Below, in pieces: positions 39,089 to 47,644 of a stretch of DNA of 64,000 bases. Made by a program: the position numbers and the translations under genes. Position 1 is the first letter of the stretch. Each line of letters begins with the position of its first letter. The stretch covers positions 62,001 to 126,000 of the forward strand of contig NZ_SGIU01000001.1 of the NCBI RefSeq assembly GCF_004296335.1, in the 5' to 3' direction. Source of the stretch: Flagellimonas allohymeniacidonis. GTDB lineage: Bacteria; Bacteroidota; Bacteroidia; Flavobacteriales; Flavobacteriaceae. The notes under the pieces were generated by a model. That model saw only the letters and a list, made by a program, of their open reading frames with translations. It searched no databases and was not told the DNA's origin.

Positions 39089-39909
39089 TACAGGGTATTT
39101 AAAATGGTGAAATCGATGGTCGAAGTCTCAGATTGCTCCAAGATATCCGATAAACCCGGAGGTACGAATACTGAGATGTTTTTTACATAGCGGTGGCAAA
39201 TCTCATAAACAGCATCACCTTCTTCAATGCTCCCGAAGAGTTTGAGCTGCACTTCTGAAGTATCCAGATTAAGTTGTTCAAACGTAAAGAGCAGATAATA
39301 CAAAAAGTCTTCCGGTGAACTGTACTCGAAAAAGTTATAGTAAAGGAGTTTCTTTTCAGAGACCACAACGATCTCCATTTCTTTTTCGGAAACTTGCACA
39401 TAACACATGGTTTCAGAAGAAGATTTGCTTTGACCCAATAGGGTGGAAATCAAAACCGAACCGCTGTGTTTAAATTCGAATTCCCCGAAAAGCTCAAAAA
39501 TATAGTTGTTTACATTGGTGAAGGGAATGTAAACATTAACCATTTCATGATTGTCAAGTTCATCATAAACGATATGGTCATTGGCCATTATTTTCGCATT
39601 GAACTTTAGATAATTCGGCAGTTCTTCCTTGTTAAAAAGGGGTTTGGGCACTAAACTGAACAAATTGTTTTTATGAATGACCACTACTTCTTCAAAAGAA
39701 GTATTCTTAATATTGTTCGTATTTAGAATTTGCTTTAGCTCCTTTAAGAGTAAGTATGGTGTGGATGCTGTCTTAAAGGGAATTTTTTCAAAGGCCAGTA
39801 CCTTATTGGAAATGGTGTCCAAGGCACAAAAAGAAAGTCCATTCAAACCAACTTGAATGGACAGCTTATTAAAGTTATTTTCTATTTCCTTAGTCTCTTT
39901 TTCGGTCAT
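39088..39909 (-). CDS. DUF3822 family protein
   Basis: From the ATG at 39909 (an earlier in-frame codon at 39930 is less likely) the protein has 273 residues. It has an ASKHA-like pattern (KLSIQVGLNGLSFCALDTISNKVLAFEKIPF, CYVQVSEKEMEIVVVSEKKLLYYNFFEYSSPEDFLYYLLFTFEQL, VQLKLFGSIEEGDAVYEICHRY) and matches DUF3822. Function is unknown. It overlaps both neighbours, the membrane protein gene upstream by 20 bases and rsmD downstream by one, so all three are one transcript. Confidence 0.8.
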   Translation of the reverse strand: MTEKETKEIENNFNKLSIQVGLNGLSFCALDTISNKVLAFEKIPFKTASTPYLLLKELKQILNTNNIKNTSFEEVVVIHKNNLFSLVPKPLFNKEELPNYLKFNAKIMANDHIVYDELDNHEMVNVYIPFTNVNNYIFELFGEFEFKHSGSVLISTLLGQSKSSSETMCYVQVSEKEMEIVVVSEKKLLYYNFFEYSSPEDFLYYLLFTFEQLNLDTSEVQLKLFGSIEEGDAVYEICHRYVKNISVFVPPGLSDILEQSETSTIDFTILNTL

Positions 39910-40624
39910 AAATAGGAGGCCAATTACCATTGGTGCTTACATCCACCAAGGAACCTACTTTGATTTCGGTACCGTTGACTTCTTCCACACTCTGATGTGC
40001 GTTTTCCCTATCCAACAAATCTTTGGGCTGGTCAAAAAGGACTACATTTTTCTTCACTTTTGCTTCAAATACTGGAGCTTTATAGCCGCTCTTGTCAATG
40101 ATGTCTGCTTTCATCTCAAACTTTTCATTGTTCTGGGCGCCAGGAACATCCATCATATTTTTATATCTGTCGTCATTTTTGAACAAGGAATCTTTGACTT
40201 TTACAAATCCGAGTGTATCGATAACAACAGTATCTTTTTGTAGCTCAATGCCATACGTCTTGTCAAAACGCATGAAAGAAGAATCTCTTTGCTGGGTTAT
40301 GGTATAACTTCCGGTATCTACAAACTTAACCAAGCTGTTGAAATCGTTGGCAAACTTACCGTTCACGGTCTTGTATGCTTCCTGGGAGTTTCGAATATCC
40401 TTAAGTTTTGAGATAACTTGGGAAAATCGTTCCTGTCTTACCTTTTTAAATTCGATAGGCGAATTGATGGACTGATAAATCTTATATCCAAGAAAAATAC
40501 TCAAGAGTCCAAATGCCAATACCAAAAATGGCTTGATCTTCTGAGGTAAGAACCTGTCGATTAAAAATACAAGGCCTATGGTCAGCAGGCATATAAGTAC
40601 TACGATTATAATTAAGTTTAACAT
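39890..40624 (-). CDS. Membrane-anchored hypothetical protein, 244 aa
   Basis: Starting at the ATG at 40624 (MLNLIIIVVLICLLTIGLVFLI; the longer frame to 40666 adds 14 polar residues before the first helix), the protein has two N-terminal membrane helices, the second being PFLVLAFGLLSIFLGYKIYQ. A soluble domain of about 190 residues follows: QERFSQVISKLKDIRNSQEAYKTVNGKFANDF, like pilin-type folds with a growth-of-N-terminus pattern, then a Lys/Asp-rich part. No family name is certain. It is first in the operon with the DUF3822 gene and rsmD. Confidence 0.65.
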   Translation of the reverse strand: MLNLIIIVVLICLLTIGLVFLIDRFLPQKIKPFLVLAFGLLSIFLGYKIYQSINSPIEFKKVRQERFSQVISKLKDIRNSQEAYKTVNGKFANDFNSLVKFVDTGSYTITQQRDSSFMRFDKTYGIELQKDTVVIDTLGFVKVKDSLFKNDDRYKNMMDVPGAQNNEKFEMKADIIDKSGYKAPVFEAKVKKNVVLFDQPKDLLDRENAHQSVEEVNGTEIKVGSLVDVSTNGNWPPIYDRKRD

Positions 40625-40730
40625 ACCAATATTGTCTTTCTGAGTTAATTTAGCGGTTACAGACAAATCTACAATTTTTTTTTAATCACGAAACTTTTTG
40701 CTTTAAAAATCAGTGGTATCTTTAAAGCTT

Positions 40731-42164
40731 ATGAACTACCCTACACCGCAAGAATTTCGGTCTTTGCTCATCCAAAAGTTCCCGCATCAGGTCACCCTAA
40801 AACAAGAGATGACTCTTGCCAAACTTTCGGATTTTGTATTGAACAAAAGTCAAGAACAACTTTTTCTTTTGAGGGGTTTTGCGGGCACCGGTAAGACCAC
40901 CATTATTGGCACCTTAGTCTCAAGTTTATGGAAGGTACGAATGAGCGCGGTACTCATGGCCCCTACCGGAAGGGCTGCCAAAGTGATGACGGCATACTCC
41001 GGAAACAAGGCCTTTACCATTCACAAGAAAATCTACTTTCCGAAGAAACAGACTTCTGGGGGAATTCAATTTGTACTTGCACCCAACAAACATCGAAACA
41101 CTGTATTTATAGTGGATGAGGCCTCTATGATTTCCGATACACCAGCGGACACCAAGCTCTTCGCGAATGGCTCTCTTCTGGATGATCTCATCTTCTACGT
41201 ATACTCGGGCCACAATTGTAAATTGATGCTCATAGGGGACACGGCACAGCTTCCACCCGTAAAGCGAACGTTAAGCCCAGCCCTTGAAGAGCAACAGCTC
41301 TCCTTGAATTATAATAAAGAAGTTGTGGGGTTGGAATTGGATGAGGTTATGCGACAAACCCAGGATTCAGGTATCTTGCATAATGCAACAAATATTAGAG
41401 AGCAGATTCAGTCTGAGTTTTTTGATGAATTTCAGTTTCAACTAGGTAGTTTCAAGGATATTGTTCGATTAATGGATGGTTCAGAAATTCAGGAAGCGAT
41501 TGATGCCTCCTATCATGAAGACGGGAAAGAGGAAACAGCCATTATAGTGCGGTCGAACAAAAGGGCCAACCTTTATAACCAAAATATTCGGGAGCGAATC
41601 CTCTTTTTGGACCATCAGATTGCGGTTGGCGATTATATGATGGTAGTTAAGAACAACTACTTCTGGTTGAGACCGAACTCAGAGGCGGGCTTTATCGCCA
41701 ATGGGGATATTCTTGAAATCTTGGAACTTTTTGCGATTAAGGAACTTTACGGTTTTTCCTTCGCAGAGGTAAAAGTAAAAATGGTGGATTATCCCAATCA
41801 AAAACCCTTTGAAACGGTATTGTTGTTGGATACCATATCCGCAGAAACACCCTCATTACCTTACGAGGAGAGCAATAGGCTATACCAAGAAGTTCAGAAG
41901 GACTATGCACACGAAAAATCGAAGTATAAAAAGTTTTTGGGGGTTAAAAACAACAAATTTTTCAATGCCCTTCAAGTGAAATTTTCCTATGCCATAACAT
42001 GCCACAAGTCGCAAGGAGGCCAGTGGAACACCATTTTCGTGGAACAGCCATATCTGCCCAATGGCGTTGATATGGACTACTTAAGATGGCTTTATACGGC
42101 GGTCACCCGCGCTAAGGAAAAGTTATATCTCATCGGATTTAAGGATGATTTTTTTCTTGACTAG
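40731..42164 (+). CDS. RecD/Dda-like superfamily 1B DNA helicase
   Basis: A 477-residue ATPase from the ATG at 40731 (an in-frame GTG at 40713 adds six residues). Motifs of SF1B helicases are plain: QEQLFLLRGFAGTGKTTIIGTLVS (Walker A), APTGRAAKVM, VFIVDEASMISD (Walker B), LMLIGDTAQLPPVK, LDEVMRQ, and the C-terminal UvrD-like FSYAITCHKSQGGQWNTIFVEQP with YTAVTRAKEKLYLIG. It resembles phage Dda and the helicase half of RecD2, without their extra domains. A role in replication-fork or repair processing is inferred. Confidence 0.88.
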   Translation: MNYPTPQEFRSLLIQKFPHQVTLKQEMTLAKLSDFVLNKSQEQLFLLRGFAGTGKTTIIGTLVSSLWKVRMSAVLMAPTGRAAKVMTAYSGNKAFTIHKKIYFPKKQTSGGIQFVLAPNKHRNTVFIVDEASMISDTPADTKLFANGSLLDDLIFYVYSGHNCKLMLIGDTAQLPPVKRTLSPALEEQQLSLNYNKEVVGLELDEVMRQTQDSGILHNATNIREQIQSEFFDEFQFQLGSFKDIVRLMDGSEIQEAIDASYHEDGKEETAIIVRSNKRANLYNQNIRERILFLDHQIAVGDYMMVVKNNYFWLRPNSEAGFIANGDILEILELFAIKELYGFSFAEVKVKMVDYPNQKPFETVLLLDTISAETPSLPYEESNRLYQEVQKDYAHEKSKYKKFLGVKNNKFFNALQVKFSYAITCHKSQGGQWNTIFVEQPYLPNGVDMDYLRWLYTAVTRAKEKLYLIGFKDDFFLD

Positions 42165-42188
42165 GAATACCCTATTTTAGTCCAAATC

Positions 42189-42764
42189 ATGGGTATGTCA
42201 CCTGACACAATTATTAGCATTTTTCTAGGGGTTGGCTTGGCCGCTTCTGTAGGTTTTCGAGTTTTTCTGCCCTTGTTTGCACTCAGTTTGGCTGCGTATT
42301 TTGGAGCTTGGGACCTCAATGAAAACTGGCAGTGGATTGGTGGTCTACCGGCATTGCTTGCCTTTGGGGTTGCTACCTTGGTTGAAATATTTGCCTACTT
42401 CATTCCTTGGGTGGACAATCTCCTCGACAGTGTGGCCATTCCCTTGGCCGGTATTGCAGGCACCGCCGTAATGGTTTCAACAATGGCCGATTTAGATCCT
42501 GTTGTTACCTGGTCACTTGCAATAATTGCTGGAGGTGGCACGGCTACAGCAATTAAAGGTGCCAATGCCGCAGGACGGTTGACCTCTTCCTCAACTACAG
42601 GGGGACTTGCCAATCCAATCGTTTCCACGGTTGAAACCGGAACGGCTGTGGCCGTATCCACCGCTTCAATTTTGGCCCCTCCTTTAGCGGCGATTCTCGT
42701 AATCATTATTCTGGTGATTATCTTCCGAATTTATCGCAAACTGAGACCTAGAAAGAAAACCTAG
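42189..42764 (+). CDS. DUF4126 family membrane protein
   Basis: A 191-residue membrane protein with about five helices and many small residues. Family features are the [24 protein letters not shown] start, [33 protein letters not shown], and [36 protein letters not shown] with a Gly-rich re-entrant-like stretch. DUF4126 proteins have no known function; a small-molecule or ion channel is possible. It lies 24 bases after the helicase gene and 7 bases before kdsB. Confidence 0.8.
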   Translation: MGMSPDTIISIFLGVGLAASVGFRVFLPLFALSLAAYFGAWDLNENWQWIGGLPALLAFGVATLVEIFAYFIPWVDNLLDSVAIPLAGIAGTAVMVSTMADLDPVVTWSLAIIAGGGTATAIKGANAAGRLTSSSTTGGLANPIVSTVETGTAVAVSTASILAPPLAAILVIIILVIIFRIYRKLRPRKKT

Positions 42765-42771
42765 CACGGCT

Positions 42772-43500
42772 ATGAAAATAATCTCCATGATTCCGGCCAG
42801 ATATAAGGCGTCCAGATTTCCAGCGAAACTTATGCAGGACCTGGGGGGAAAACCGGTTATTGTACGCACCTATGAAGCTGCCACTGCTACAGGCTTGTTT
42901 GACGAGGTTTTTGTTGTCACCGACAGTGATATCATTTTTGATGTCATCACAGGTATTGGAGGTAAAGCCATAATGAGCAAGGAGGAGCATGAAAGTGGAA
43001 GTGATCGTATTGCCGAAGCGGTTTTGGATTTGGATGTTGATATTGTGATCAATGTTCAAGGGGACGAACCCTTTATTGATTCAGAAAGTCTTACTCGAGT
43101 GATCCAAGTGTTTCATGAAGATGACAATAAAGAAATCGACCTTGCTTCCTTGATGACGCCTATCACCGATTGGAACGAGATCTCCAACCCGAACACGGTC
43201 AAGGTCATTGTCGATAAAAACAAGTTTGCCCTATATTTTTCACGTTCTCCAATTCCCTATCCCAGAGATGAATCATTTGAGGCGGTTTATTACAAGCACA
43301 AAGGCATTTATGCTTTCCGAAAAAGGGCCCTGCTCGATTTCCAACGCTTGCCCATGATGCCCTTGGAAGCAAAAGAAAAAATTGAGGCGATTCGGTTTTT
43401 GGAATACGGAAAGAAAATTAAAATGGTGGAAACCCATGTCACCGGAATAGAAATTGACACCCCAGAAGATTTGGATAGAGCAAGAAAGGTATGGAAGTAG
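42772..43500 (+). CDS. kdsB: 3-deoxy-manno-octulosonate cytidylyltransferase
   Basis: KdsB activates Kdo (or 8-amino-Kdo) with CTP for LPS inner-core assembly. The 242-residue protein shows [74 protein letters not shown], and [15 protein letters not shown]. It overlaps the downstream HAD phosphatase gene by 10 bases. The nearby KdnB-like oxidase raises the possibility that its substrate is 8-amino-3,8-dideoxy-octulosonate. Confidence 0.95.
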   Translation: MKIISMIPARYKASRFPAKLMQDLGGKPVIVRTYEAATATGLFDEVFVVTDSDIIFDVITGIGGKAIMSKEEHESGSDRIAEAVLDLDVDIVINVQGDEPFIDSESLTRVIQVFHEDDNKEIDLASLMTPITDWNEISNPNTVKVIVDKNKFALYFSRSPIPYPRDESFEAVYYKHKGIYAFRKRALLDFQRLPMMPLEAKEKIEAIRFLEYGKKIKMVETHVTGIEIDTPEDLDRARKVWK

Positions 43501-44195
43501 ACTTCAGCGGAATAAAAGTAATAGGATTTGATGCGGATGACACCCTTTGGGTGAATGAAACCTATTTCCGTGAAACGGAGGAACAGTTTGCCGAGCTCTT
43601 GGAAAATTACGAGACCAAAAACAAAATTGACCAAGAACTCTTCAAAGTTGAAATGGATAATCTGAATCTCTATGGTTACGGCATAAAGGGATTTGTGTTA
43701 TCCATGATAGAATCTGCTTTGGACCTTTCAAACAACACCATATCCCAAACTACAATCTCGCAAATATTAGATCTTGGAAAAAAGATGATAGCCCATCCTG
43801 TTGAATTGTTGGATGGGGTTGAGGAAGTACTTGAAGAACTAAAGGACAAATACCGGCTCATTGTTCTTACCAAGGGAGACTTATTGGACCAGGAACGGAA
43901 ATTGGAAAAGTCCGGTCTTTCTGAGTATTTCCATCATGTAGAGGTATTGAGTGATAAAAAAGAGCATAACTATAAAAACCTTTTGGACCATCTTGATATT
44001 CATGTGAAGGAGTTTTTGATGGTTGGAAATTCGCTTAGATCGGATGTATTACCTATATTGAACATTGGGGCAAAAGCAGTTCACGTTCCCTTTCATACAA
44101 CCTGGGCCCATGAGATGGTCTCGCAAGATGAACAGGTAAACGACCATCTAAAGCTCAATAGTTTGAGGGATATTTTGAAGTACTTGAATAAATAA
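43491..44195 (+). CDS. HAD family phosphatase
   Basis: A 234-residue haloacid dehalogenase hydrolase: nucleophile motif [12 protein letters not shown] (Asp15/Asp17), [19 protein letters not shown] (motif II with Thr), Lys in motif III region KEHNYKNLL, and [24 protein letters not shown] (motif IV). The helical cap at 25-100 is that of subclass I (YjjG/NagD-like, phosphoglycolate-type). Position between kdsB and the KdnB-like gene suggests a role in Kdo supply, but it is not the typical KrsC/KdsC phosphatase, which lacks such a cap. Substrate is unknown. Confidence 0.8.
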   Translation: MEVDFSGIKVIGFDADDTLWVNETYFRETEEQFAELLENYETKNKIDQELFKVEMDNLNLYGYGIKGFVLSMIESALDLSNNTISQTTISQILDLGKKMIAHPVELLDGVEEVLEELKDKYRLIVLTKGDLLDQERKLEKSGLSEYFHHVEVLSDKKEHNYKNLLDHLDIHVKEFLMVGNSLRSDVLPILNIGAKAVHVPFHTTWAHEMVSQDEQVNDHLKLNSLRDILKYLNK

Positions 44196-44201
44196 TGCAG
44201 T

Positions 44202-45320
44202 TTGGCTGATTTGAAGAAAAAAGAAGTGATATCTGTGCGTAAGACCCCTTACAAGAACTTTCCTATGGTACCCCGTGTGGTCTTTGGCCGGGGGAGTTTT
44301 GATCAATTGGGAGACTTATTGATGCCAAAACGGAAAAATTCCGAAGCCCCTTTCATTTTTTTGGTGGATGATTATTTTGAAAATCCGGAGTTCTTGAGGA
44401 GAATACCAATGCTTTTCAATGATGAAGTCATTTTTATTTCTTCCAAGGAAGAACCCAAAACAGAGCAGGTTGATGCCCTAGTCAATCGAATCAAGGATGC
44501 TTATGAAGAATTGCCTTCCGGTATTGTTGGTATTGGTGGAGGTACCTTATTGGATTTAGCAAAAGCTGTATCCATCTTGCTTACCAATCCAGGAAAGGCC
44601 GAGCACTATCAGGGGTGGGATTTGGTGGGCAGACCATCTTTGTTTCATGTGGGCGTTCCCACCATTAGTGGAACAGGAGCAGAGGTTTCCCGAACCACTG
44701 TACTATTGGGGCCTAAAAGAAAATTGGGAATCAATTCGGATTACACTACCTACGATCAAGTCGTTTTGGATCCAGAATTGACCAAAACGGTCCCTAAAGA
44801 TCAATGGTTTTATACAGGAATGGATTGTTTCATCCATTGTGTGGAATCCTTGGACGGAACTCACCTTAATGCCTTTAGTCAGAGCTATGGGGAAAAAGCG
44901 CATGAGCTTTGTGAAGAAGTTTTCTTGGGAAACCCTAAAGAAAAGGATGGTCAAGACAAATTGATGATGGCTTCATGGCATGGTGGCATGAGTATCGCCT
45001 ATTCACAGGTGGGTATTGCCCATGCGATGAGCTACGGACTGTCCTATTTATTGGGTATCAAACATGGGATAGGAAATTGTCTGGTTTTCCAGCATTTGAA
45101 AGATTATTATCCGCAGGGAGTGGCCCTTTTTCATCAAATGAAGGAGAAACACGGCATAGAACTTCCAAAAGGCATATGTGCCAACCTTACCCAAAACGAT
45201 TTTGATATCCTTAGCGAGGTATCTCTGGGCATGGAAGCCCTTTGGGAAAATGCACTGGGAAAAGATTGGCGCTCTAAAATGGATGCCAATAGATTGCAAG
45301 AGCTTTTCGCTAGGATTTAG
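44202..45320 (+). CDS. kdnB: Iron-containing alcohol dehydrogenase, KdnB-like Kdo 8-oxidase
   Basis: The 372-residue protein is a group III metal-dependent alcohol dehydrogenase: cofactor-binding VGIGGGTLLDLAKAVSILLTN, PTISGTGAEVSRTTVL, metal ligands Asp and His in TGMDCFIHCVESL, and further His in QVGIAHAMSYGLSYLLGIKHGIGN. From memory, the overall sequence resembles Shewanella KdnB, which oxidises the C8 hydroxyl of Kdo, after which KdnA aminates it to Kdo8N. Adjacency to kdsB supports that reading. No KdnA aminotransferase lies in this window. The start is TTG at 44202, as the conserved region begins near residue 20 and no ATG precedes it. Confidence 0.75.
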   Translation: MADLKKKEVISVRKTPYKNFPMVPRVVFGRGSFDQLGDLLMPKRKNSEAPFIFLVDDYFENPEFLRRIPMLFNDEVIFISSKEEPKTEQVDALVNRIKDAYEELPSGIVGIGGGTLLDLAKAVSILLTNPGKAEHYQGWDLVGRPSLFHVGVPTISGTGAEVSRTTVLLGPKRKLGINSDYTTYDQVVLDPELTKTVPKDQWFYTGMDCFIHCVESLDGTHLNAFSQSYGEKAHELCEEVFLGNPKEKDGQDKLMMASWHGGMSIAYSQVGIAHAMSYGLSYLLGIKHGIGNCLVFQHLKDYYPQGVALFHQMKEKHGIELPKGICANLTQNDFDILSEVSLGMEALWENALGKDWRSKMDANRLQELFARI

Positions 45321-45355
45321 CTCAATTCCCTCGCTCCTTTAAAACACATTCAAAA

Positions 45356-45895
45356 ATGAAATGGCTATCCCGCTTTCTGTATTTTAAAGTTTTGGGATGG
45401 AAGCTTGTGGGGAAGTTTCCAGATTTGGATAAATGCGTTGTCATCGTGATCCCGCATACACATTGGTATGATTTTTTTATAGGGCTGATGATTCGTGAAA
45501 TTGTTGGAAAACAAATCAATTACGTGGCTAAAAAGAGTCTTTTTAAACCACCTTTCGGATGGATCTTTCGAATAACGGGAGGGGCCCCAGTGGACCGTTC
45601 TCAAAGCTCAAACACCGTAGATAGCGTGGCCCAAATTTTCGAAGAAAAAAAAGTGTTTCGATTTGCTTTGGCTCCCGAAGGTACCCGGAAGAAGGTCAAA
45701 AAATTAAAAACCGGATTTTATCATATAGCCAAAAAGGCCAGAGTTCCCATTGTTATGGTTGCCTTTGACTTTGGGAAGAAACAAGTTAAGATATCGGAAC
45801 CTTTTCATCCTACCGAAAACGTGGATGAAGATTTTCAAAGAATCCATCAATTTTATGAGGGGGTCAAAGGTCGAATTCCCGAATACAGCTTCTAG
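45356..45895 (+). CDS. PlsC-like 1-acylglycerol-3-phosphate acyltransferase family protein
   Basis: A 179-residue acyltransferase with catalytic HTHWYD (HX4D) in VIVIPHTHWYDFFIG, GGAPVDRS (motif II), and the acyl-acceptor motif APEGTRKKVKKLKTGFYHIA. It is shorter than classical PlsC and lacks the long N-terminal membrane segment, as do many glycerolipid or ornithine-lipid acyltransferase relatives. Its neighbours suggest an envelope lipid task. The gene ends four bases inside the stop region of the convergent secreted protein gene. Confidence 0.85.
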   Translation: MKWLSRFLYFKVLGWKLVGKFPDLDKCVVIVIPHTHWYDFFIGLMIREIVGKQINYVAKKSLFKPPFGWIFRITGGAPVDRSQSSNTVDSVAQIFEEKKVFRFALAPEGTRKKVKKLKTGFYHIAKKARVPIVMVAFDFGKKQVKISEPFHPTENVDEDFQRIHQFYEGVKGRIPEYSF

Positions 45896-46386
45896 GTCTT
45901 CTTTAAAGGCTTCGGTTTGGGTTTTTCCACTTTTTTGGTATTCCCGGGAAATACCAAATTGGTACTGGAGTAGGAACCTCCAAATGTAAGCGCTGCGGCA
46001 TACACCTGTTGAATGGCATCGACCACCTGTGCTTCACTTAACTCCCTCAAAGGGTGGGCGTAAACCGACCACAAGATTTCGTCACTTAGCGCATACTTTA
46101 CATCCAAAACCGAATGAAAATTGGCGACGAGGGCGTTCAAGAGTTCTTCTTCCCCGATTTCTTCTCGTTTCACAATGGGTGCAATGATGCGCATCCTATT
46201 GGCATTTTCGTCGTAAATGCAGACCAACATACTTTCATTGAACAAAAACTGATATGAATTGCCAGTTACTTTTACCGTATCCGCTTCCTGTTCGATGATG
46301 TCGTACAATTTGGAAGCATCCATATTTTGGGAAAATCCAGAAACAAAAAATAAGAAAGCCAAAAGCGGAAGAATAGTATTGCGCAT
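45892..46386 (-). CDS. Secreted hypothetical protein, 164 aa
   Basis: From the ATG at 46386 the product begins MRNTILPLLAFLFFVSGFSQ, a Sec signal cleaved after GFS; the longer open frame to 46434 would bury this signal. The mature domain of about 145 residues (SKLYDIIEQEADTVKVTGNSYQFLFNESMLVCIYDENANRMRIIAPIV) has a type III secretion chaperone-like strand pattern, and a basic Pro/Lys tail (KVEKPKPKPLKKT). I do not recognise a family. The basic tail may contact peptidoglycan or membrane lipids. Confidence 0.65.
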   Translation of the reverse strand: MRNTILPLLAFLFFVSGFSQNMDASKLYDIIEQEADTVKVTGNSYQFLFNESMLVCIYDENANRMRIIAPIVKREEIGEEELLNALVANFHSVLDVKYALSDEILWSVYAHPLRELSEAQVVDAIQQVYAAALTFGGSYSSTNLVFPGNTKKVEKPKPKPLKKT

Positions 46387-46464
46387 ACCGAAAGTTTTTA
46401 AATAGGTCGTGTTTTTCTTTTTGAATTTACACAATTACCGAATGTCCTTGTGGTTTGTAAACAA

Positions 46465-46490
46465 AAAACGACCCATAAAAGGGCCGTTTT
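46465..46490 (-). terminator. Terminator after yebC
   Basis: AAAACG (46465-46470) pairs with CGTTTT (46485-46490) and CCC with GGG inside, with one mismatch. On the minus strand a T run follows. It lies 23 bases past the yebC stop. Confidence 0.75.
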
Positions 46491-46512
46491 AACTTTTCCA
46501 TAGTTTTGACTA

Positions 46513-47223
46513 TTATTCTTTCATGGTGTGATACACGTTTTGCACATCATCGTCCTCTTCGATTTTTTCCAATAGCTTTTCTACATCGGCCACTTGTTCT
46601 TCGGTAAGTTCTTTCGTCACTTGTGGTATTCTTTCAAACCCCGACGAAAGGATTTCCAGTTCCCGGGACTCCAATTCTTTCTGAATGGCCCCAAAATTCT
46701 CAAAGGGCGCATAGATCAGTATACCATCGTCGTCCACAAAGACTTCTTCAGCACCATAATCGATCATTTCCAATTCAAGTTCTTCGGAATCGACACCTTC
46801 GCCATTGATCCTAAAATTGCAAGTATGGTCAAACATAAATTCTACTGAGCCAGAAGTTCCCAAACTCCCATTGCATTTGTTGAAATAACTTCGGATGTTG
46901 GCGACAGTGCGTGTATTGTTGTCCGTTGCGGTTTCAATAAGTACGGCAATACCATGTGGGCCATAGCCCTCAAAGAGCACTTCCTTGTAATCCCCTTGGT
47001 TTTTATCGGAAGCCCTTTTAATTGCCCTTTCGATATTGTCTTTGGGCATGTTGACCGCTTTGGCATTTTGAATCACCGCGCGTAATCGAGAATTGGCATC
47101 CGGGTCTGGCCCACCTTCCTTTACCGCCATCACAATGTCCTTGCCGATTCGTGTAAAGGCCTTGGACATAGCTGCCCAACGTTTCATTTTTCTTGCCTTT
47201 CTAAACTCAAATGCTCTTCCCAT
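46513..47223 (-). CDS. yebC: YebC/PmpR family protein (translation/transcription regulator)
   Basis: A 236-residue YebC-family protein: MGRAFEFRKARKMKRWAAMSKAFTRIGKDI, NSRLRAVIQNAKAVNMPKDNIERAIKRAS, the YEVLFEGYGPHG-like motif (YKEVLFEGYGPHGIAVLIETATDN), and NLGT-like LGTSGSVEFMFDH. The family was first described as DNA-binding regulators and more recently as factors that relieve ribosome stalling at proline stretches. Its acidic C-terminus (EKLLEKIEEDDDVQNVYHTMKE) is typical. It has a full Bacteroidota promoter and is transcribed alone. Confidence 0.94.
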   Translation of the reverse strand: MGRAFEFRKARKMKRWAAMSKAFTRIGKDIVMAVKEGGPDPDANSRLRAVIQNAKAVNMPKDNIERAIKRASDKNQGDYKEVLFEGYGPHGIAVLIETATDNNTRTVANIRSYFNKCNGSLGTSGSVEFMFDHTCNFRINGEGVDSEELELEMIDYGAEEVFVDDDGILIYAPFENFGAIQKELESRELEILSSGFERIPQVTKELTEEQVADVEKLLEKIEEDDDVQNVYHTMKE

Positions 47224-47248
47224 AGTTGTTTTTCAGAATGAACGGGAA

Positions 47249-47279
47249 CAAATTTAACAAAAAAAGGTGCCCTACCAAG
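47249..47279 (-). promoter_or_regulatory. Bacteroidota-type promoter for yebC
   Basis: On the minus strand CTTG (47276-47279) and TAAATTTG (47249-47256) are 19 bases apart. Transcription should start near 47243, about 20 bases before the ATG. Confidence 0.65.
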
Positions 47280-47297
47280 TCTATTGTATGGCCTGTA

Positions 47298-47585
47298 TTA
47301 CTTGGATTTTACCAAGGATTCTATGGTCTTGGCAAGATTGATATCATTTTCGGTGATACCCCCAACATCATGGGTGTTGAGACGTATGGTAAGATTGTTA
47401 TAAACGTTTTCCCAATTGGGATGGTGGTTCATTTCTTCGCATTCAAAGGCGATGCGGGTCATTATGGAAAAGGTTTCCTTGAAATCGCTGAACACAAAAT
47501 GCTTTTGGATAAATCCGTCCTTGAAGCTCCATCCTTTTAACTCCTCCAAATGCTCTCTAATCTGTTGCTCTGTCAATTTTTCCAT
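47298..47585 (-). CDS. 4a-hydroxytetrahydrobiopterin dehydratase
   Basis: Pterin-4a-carbinolamine dehydratase (PCD/PhhB) regenerates the pterin cofactor of aromatic amino acid hydroxylases. The 95-residue protein carries the family signature EEMNHHPNWENVYNNLTIRLNTHDVGGIT with the catalytic His residues at about 55-57 and 73, and an N-terminal helix EQQIREHLEELKGW. A phenylalanine hydroxylase would be the usual partner but is not in the window; the protein may also act in molybdopterin metabolism. Confidence 0.92.
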   Translation of the reverse strand: MEKLTEQQIREHLEELKGWSFKDGFIQKHFVFSDFKETFSIMTRIAFECEEMNHHPNWENVYNNLTIRLNTHDVGGITENDINLAKTIESLVKSK

Positions 47586-47600
47586 GGTGGGTTCTTTTTC

Positions 47601-47635
47601 TAAAATTAGTGAATCTAACTACCGAAAGCGACAAA
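47601..47635 (-). promoter_or_regulatory. Candidate promoter for the pterin dehydratase gene
   Basis: On the minus strand TTTG (47632-47635) and TAATTTTA (47601-47608) are 23 bases apart. The last G of the -7 consensus is missing and the spacing is at the upper limit. Confidence 0.4.
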
Positions 47636-47644
47636 TTATTTTGA

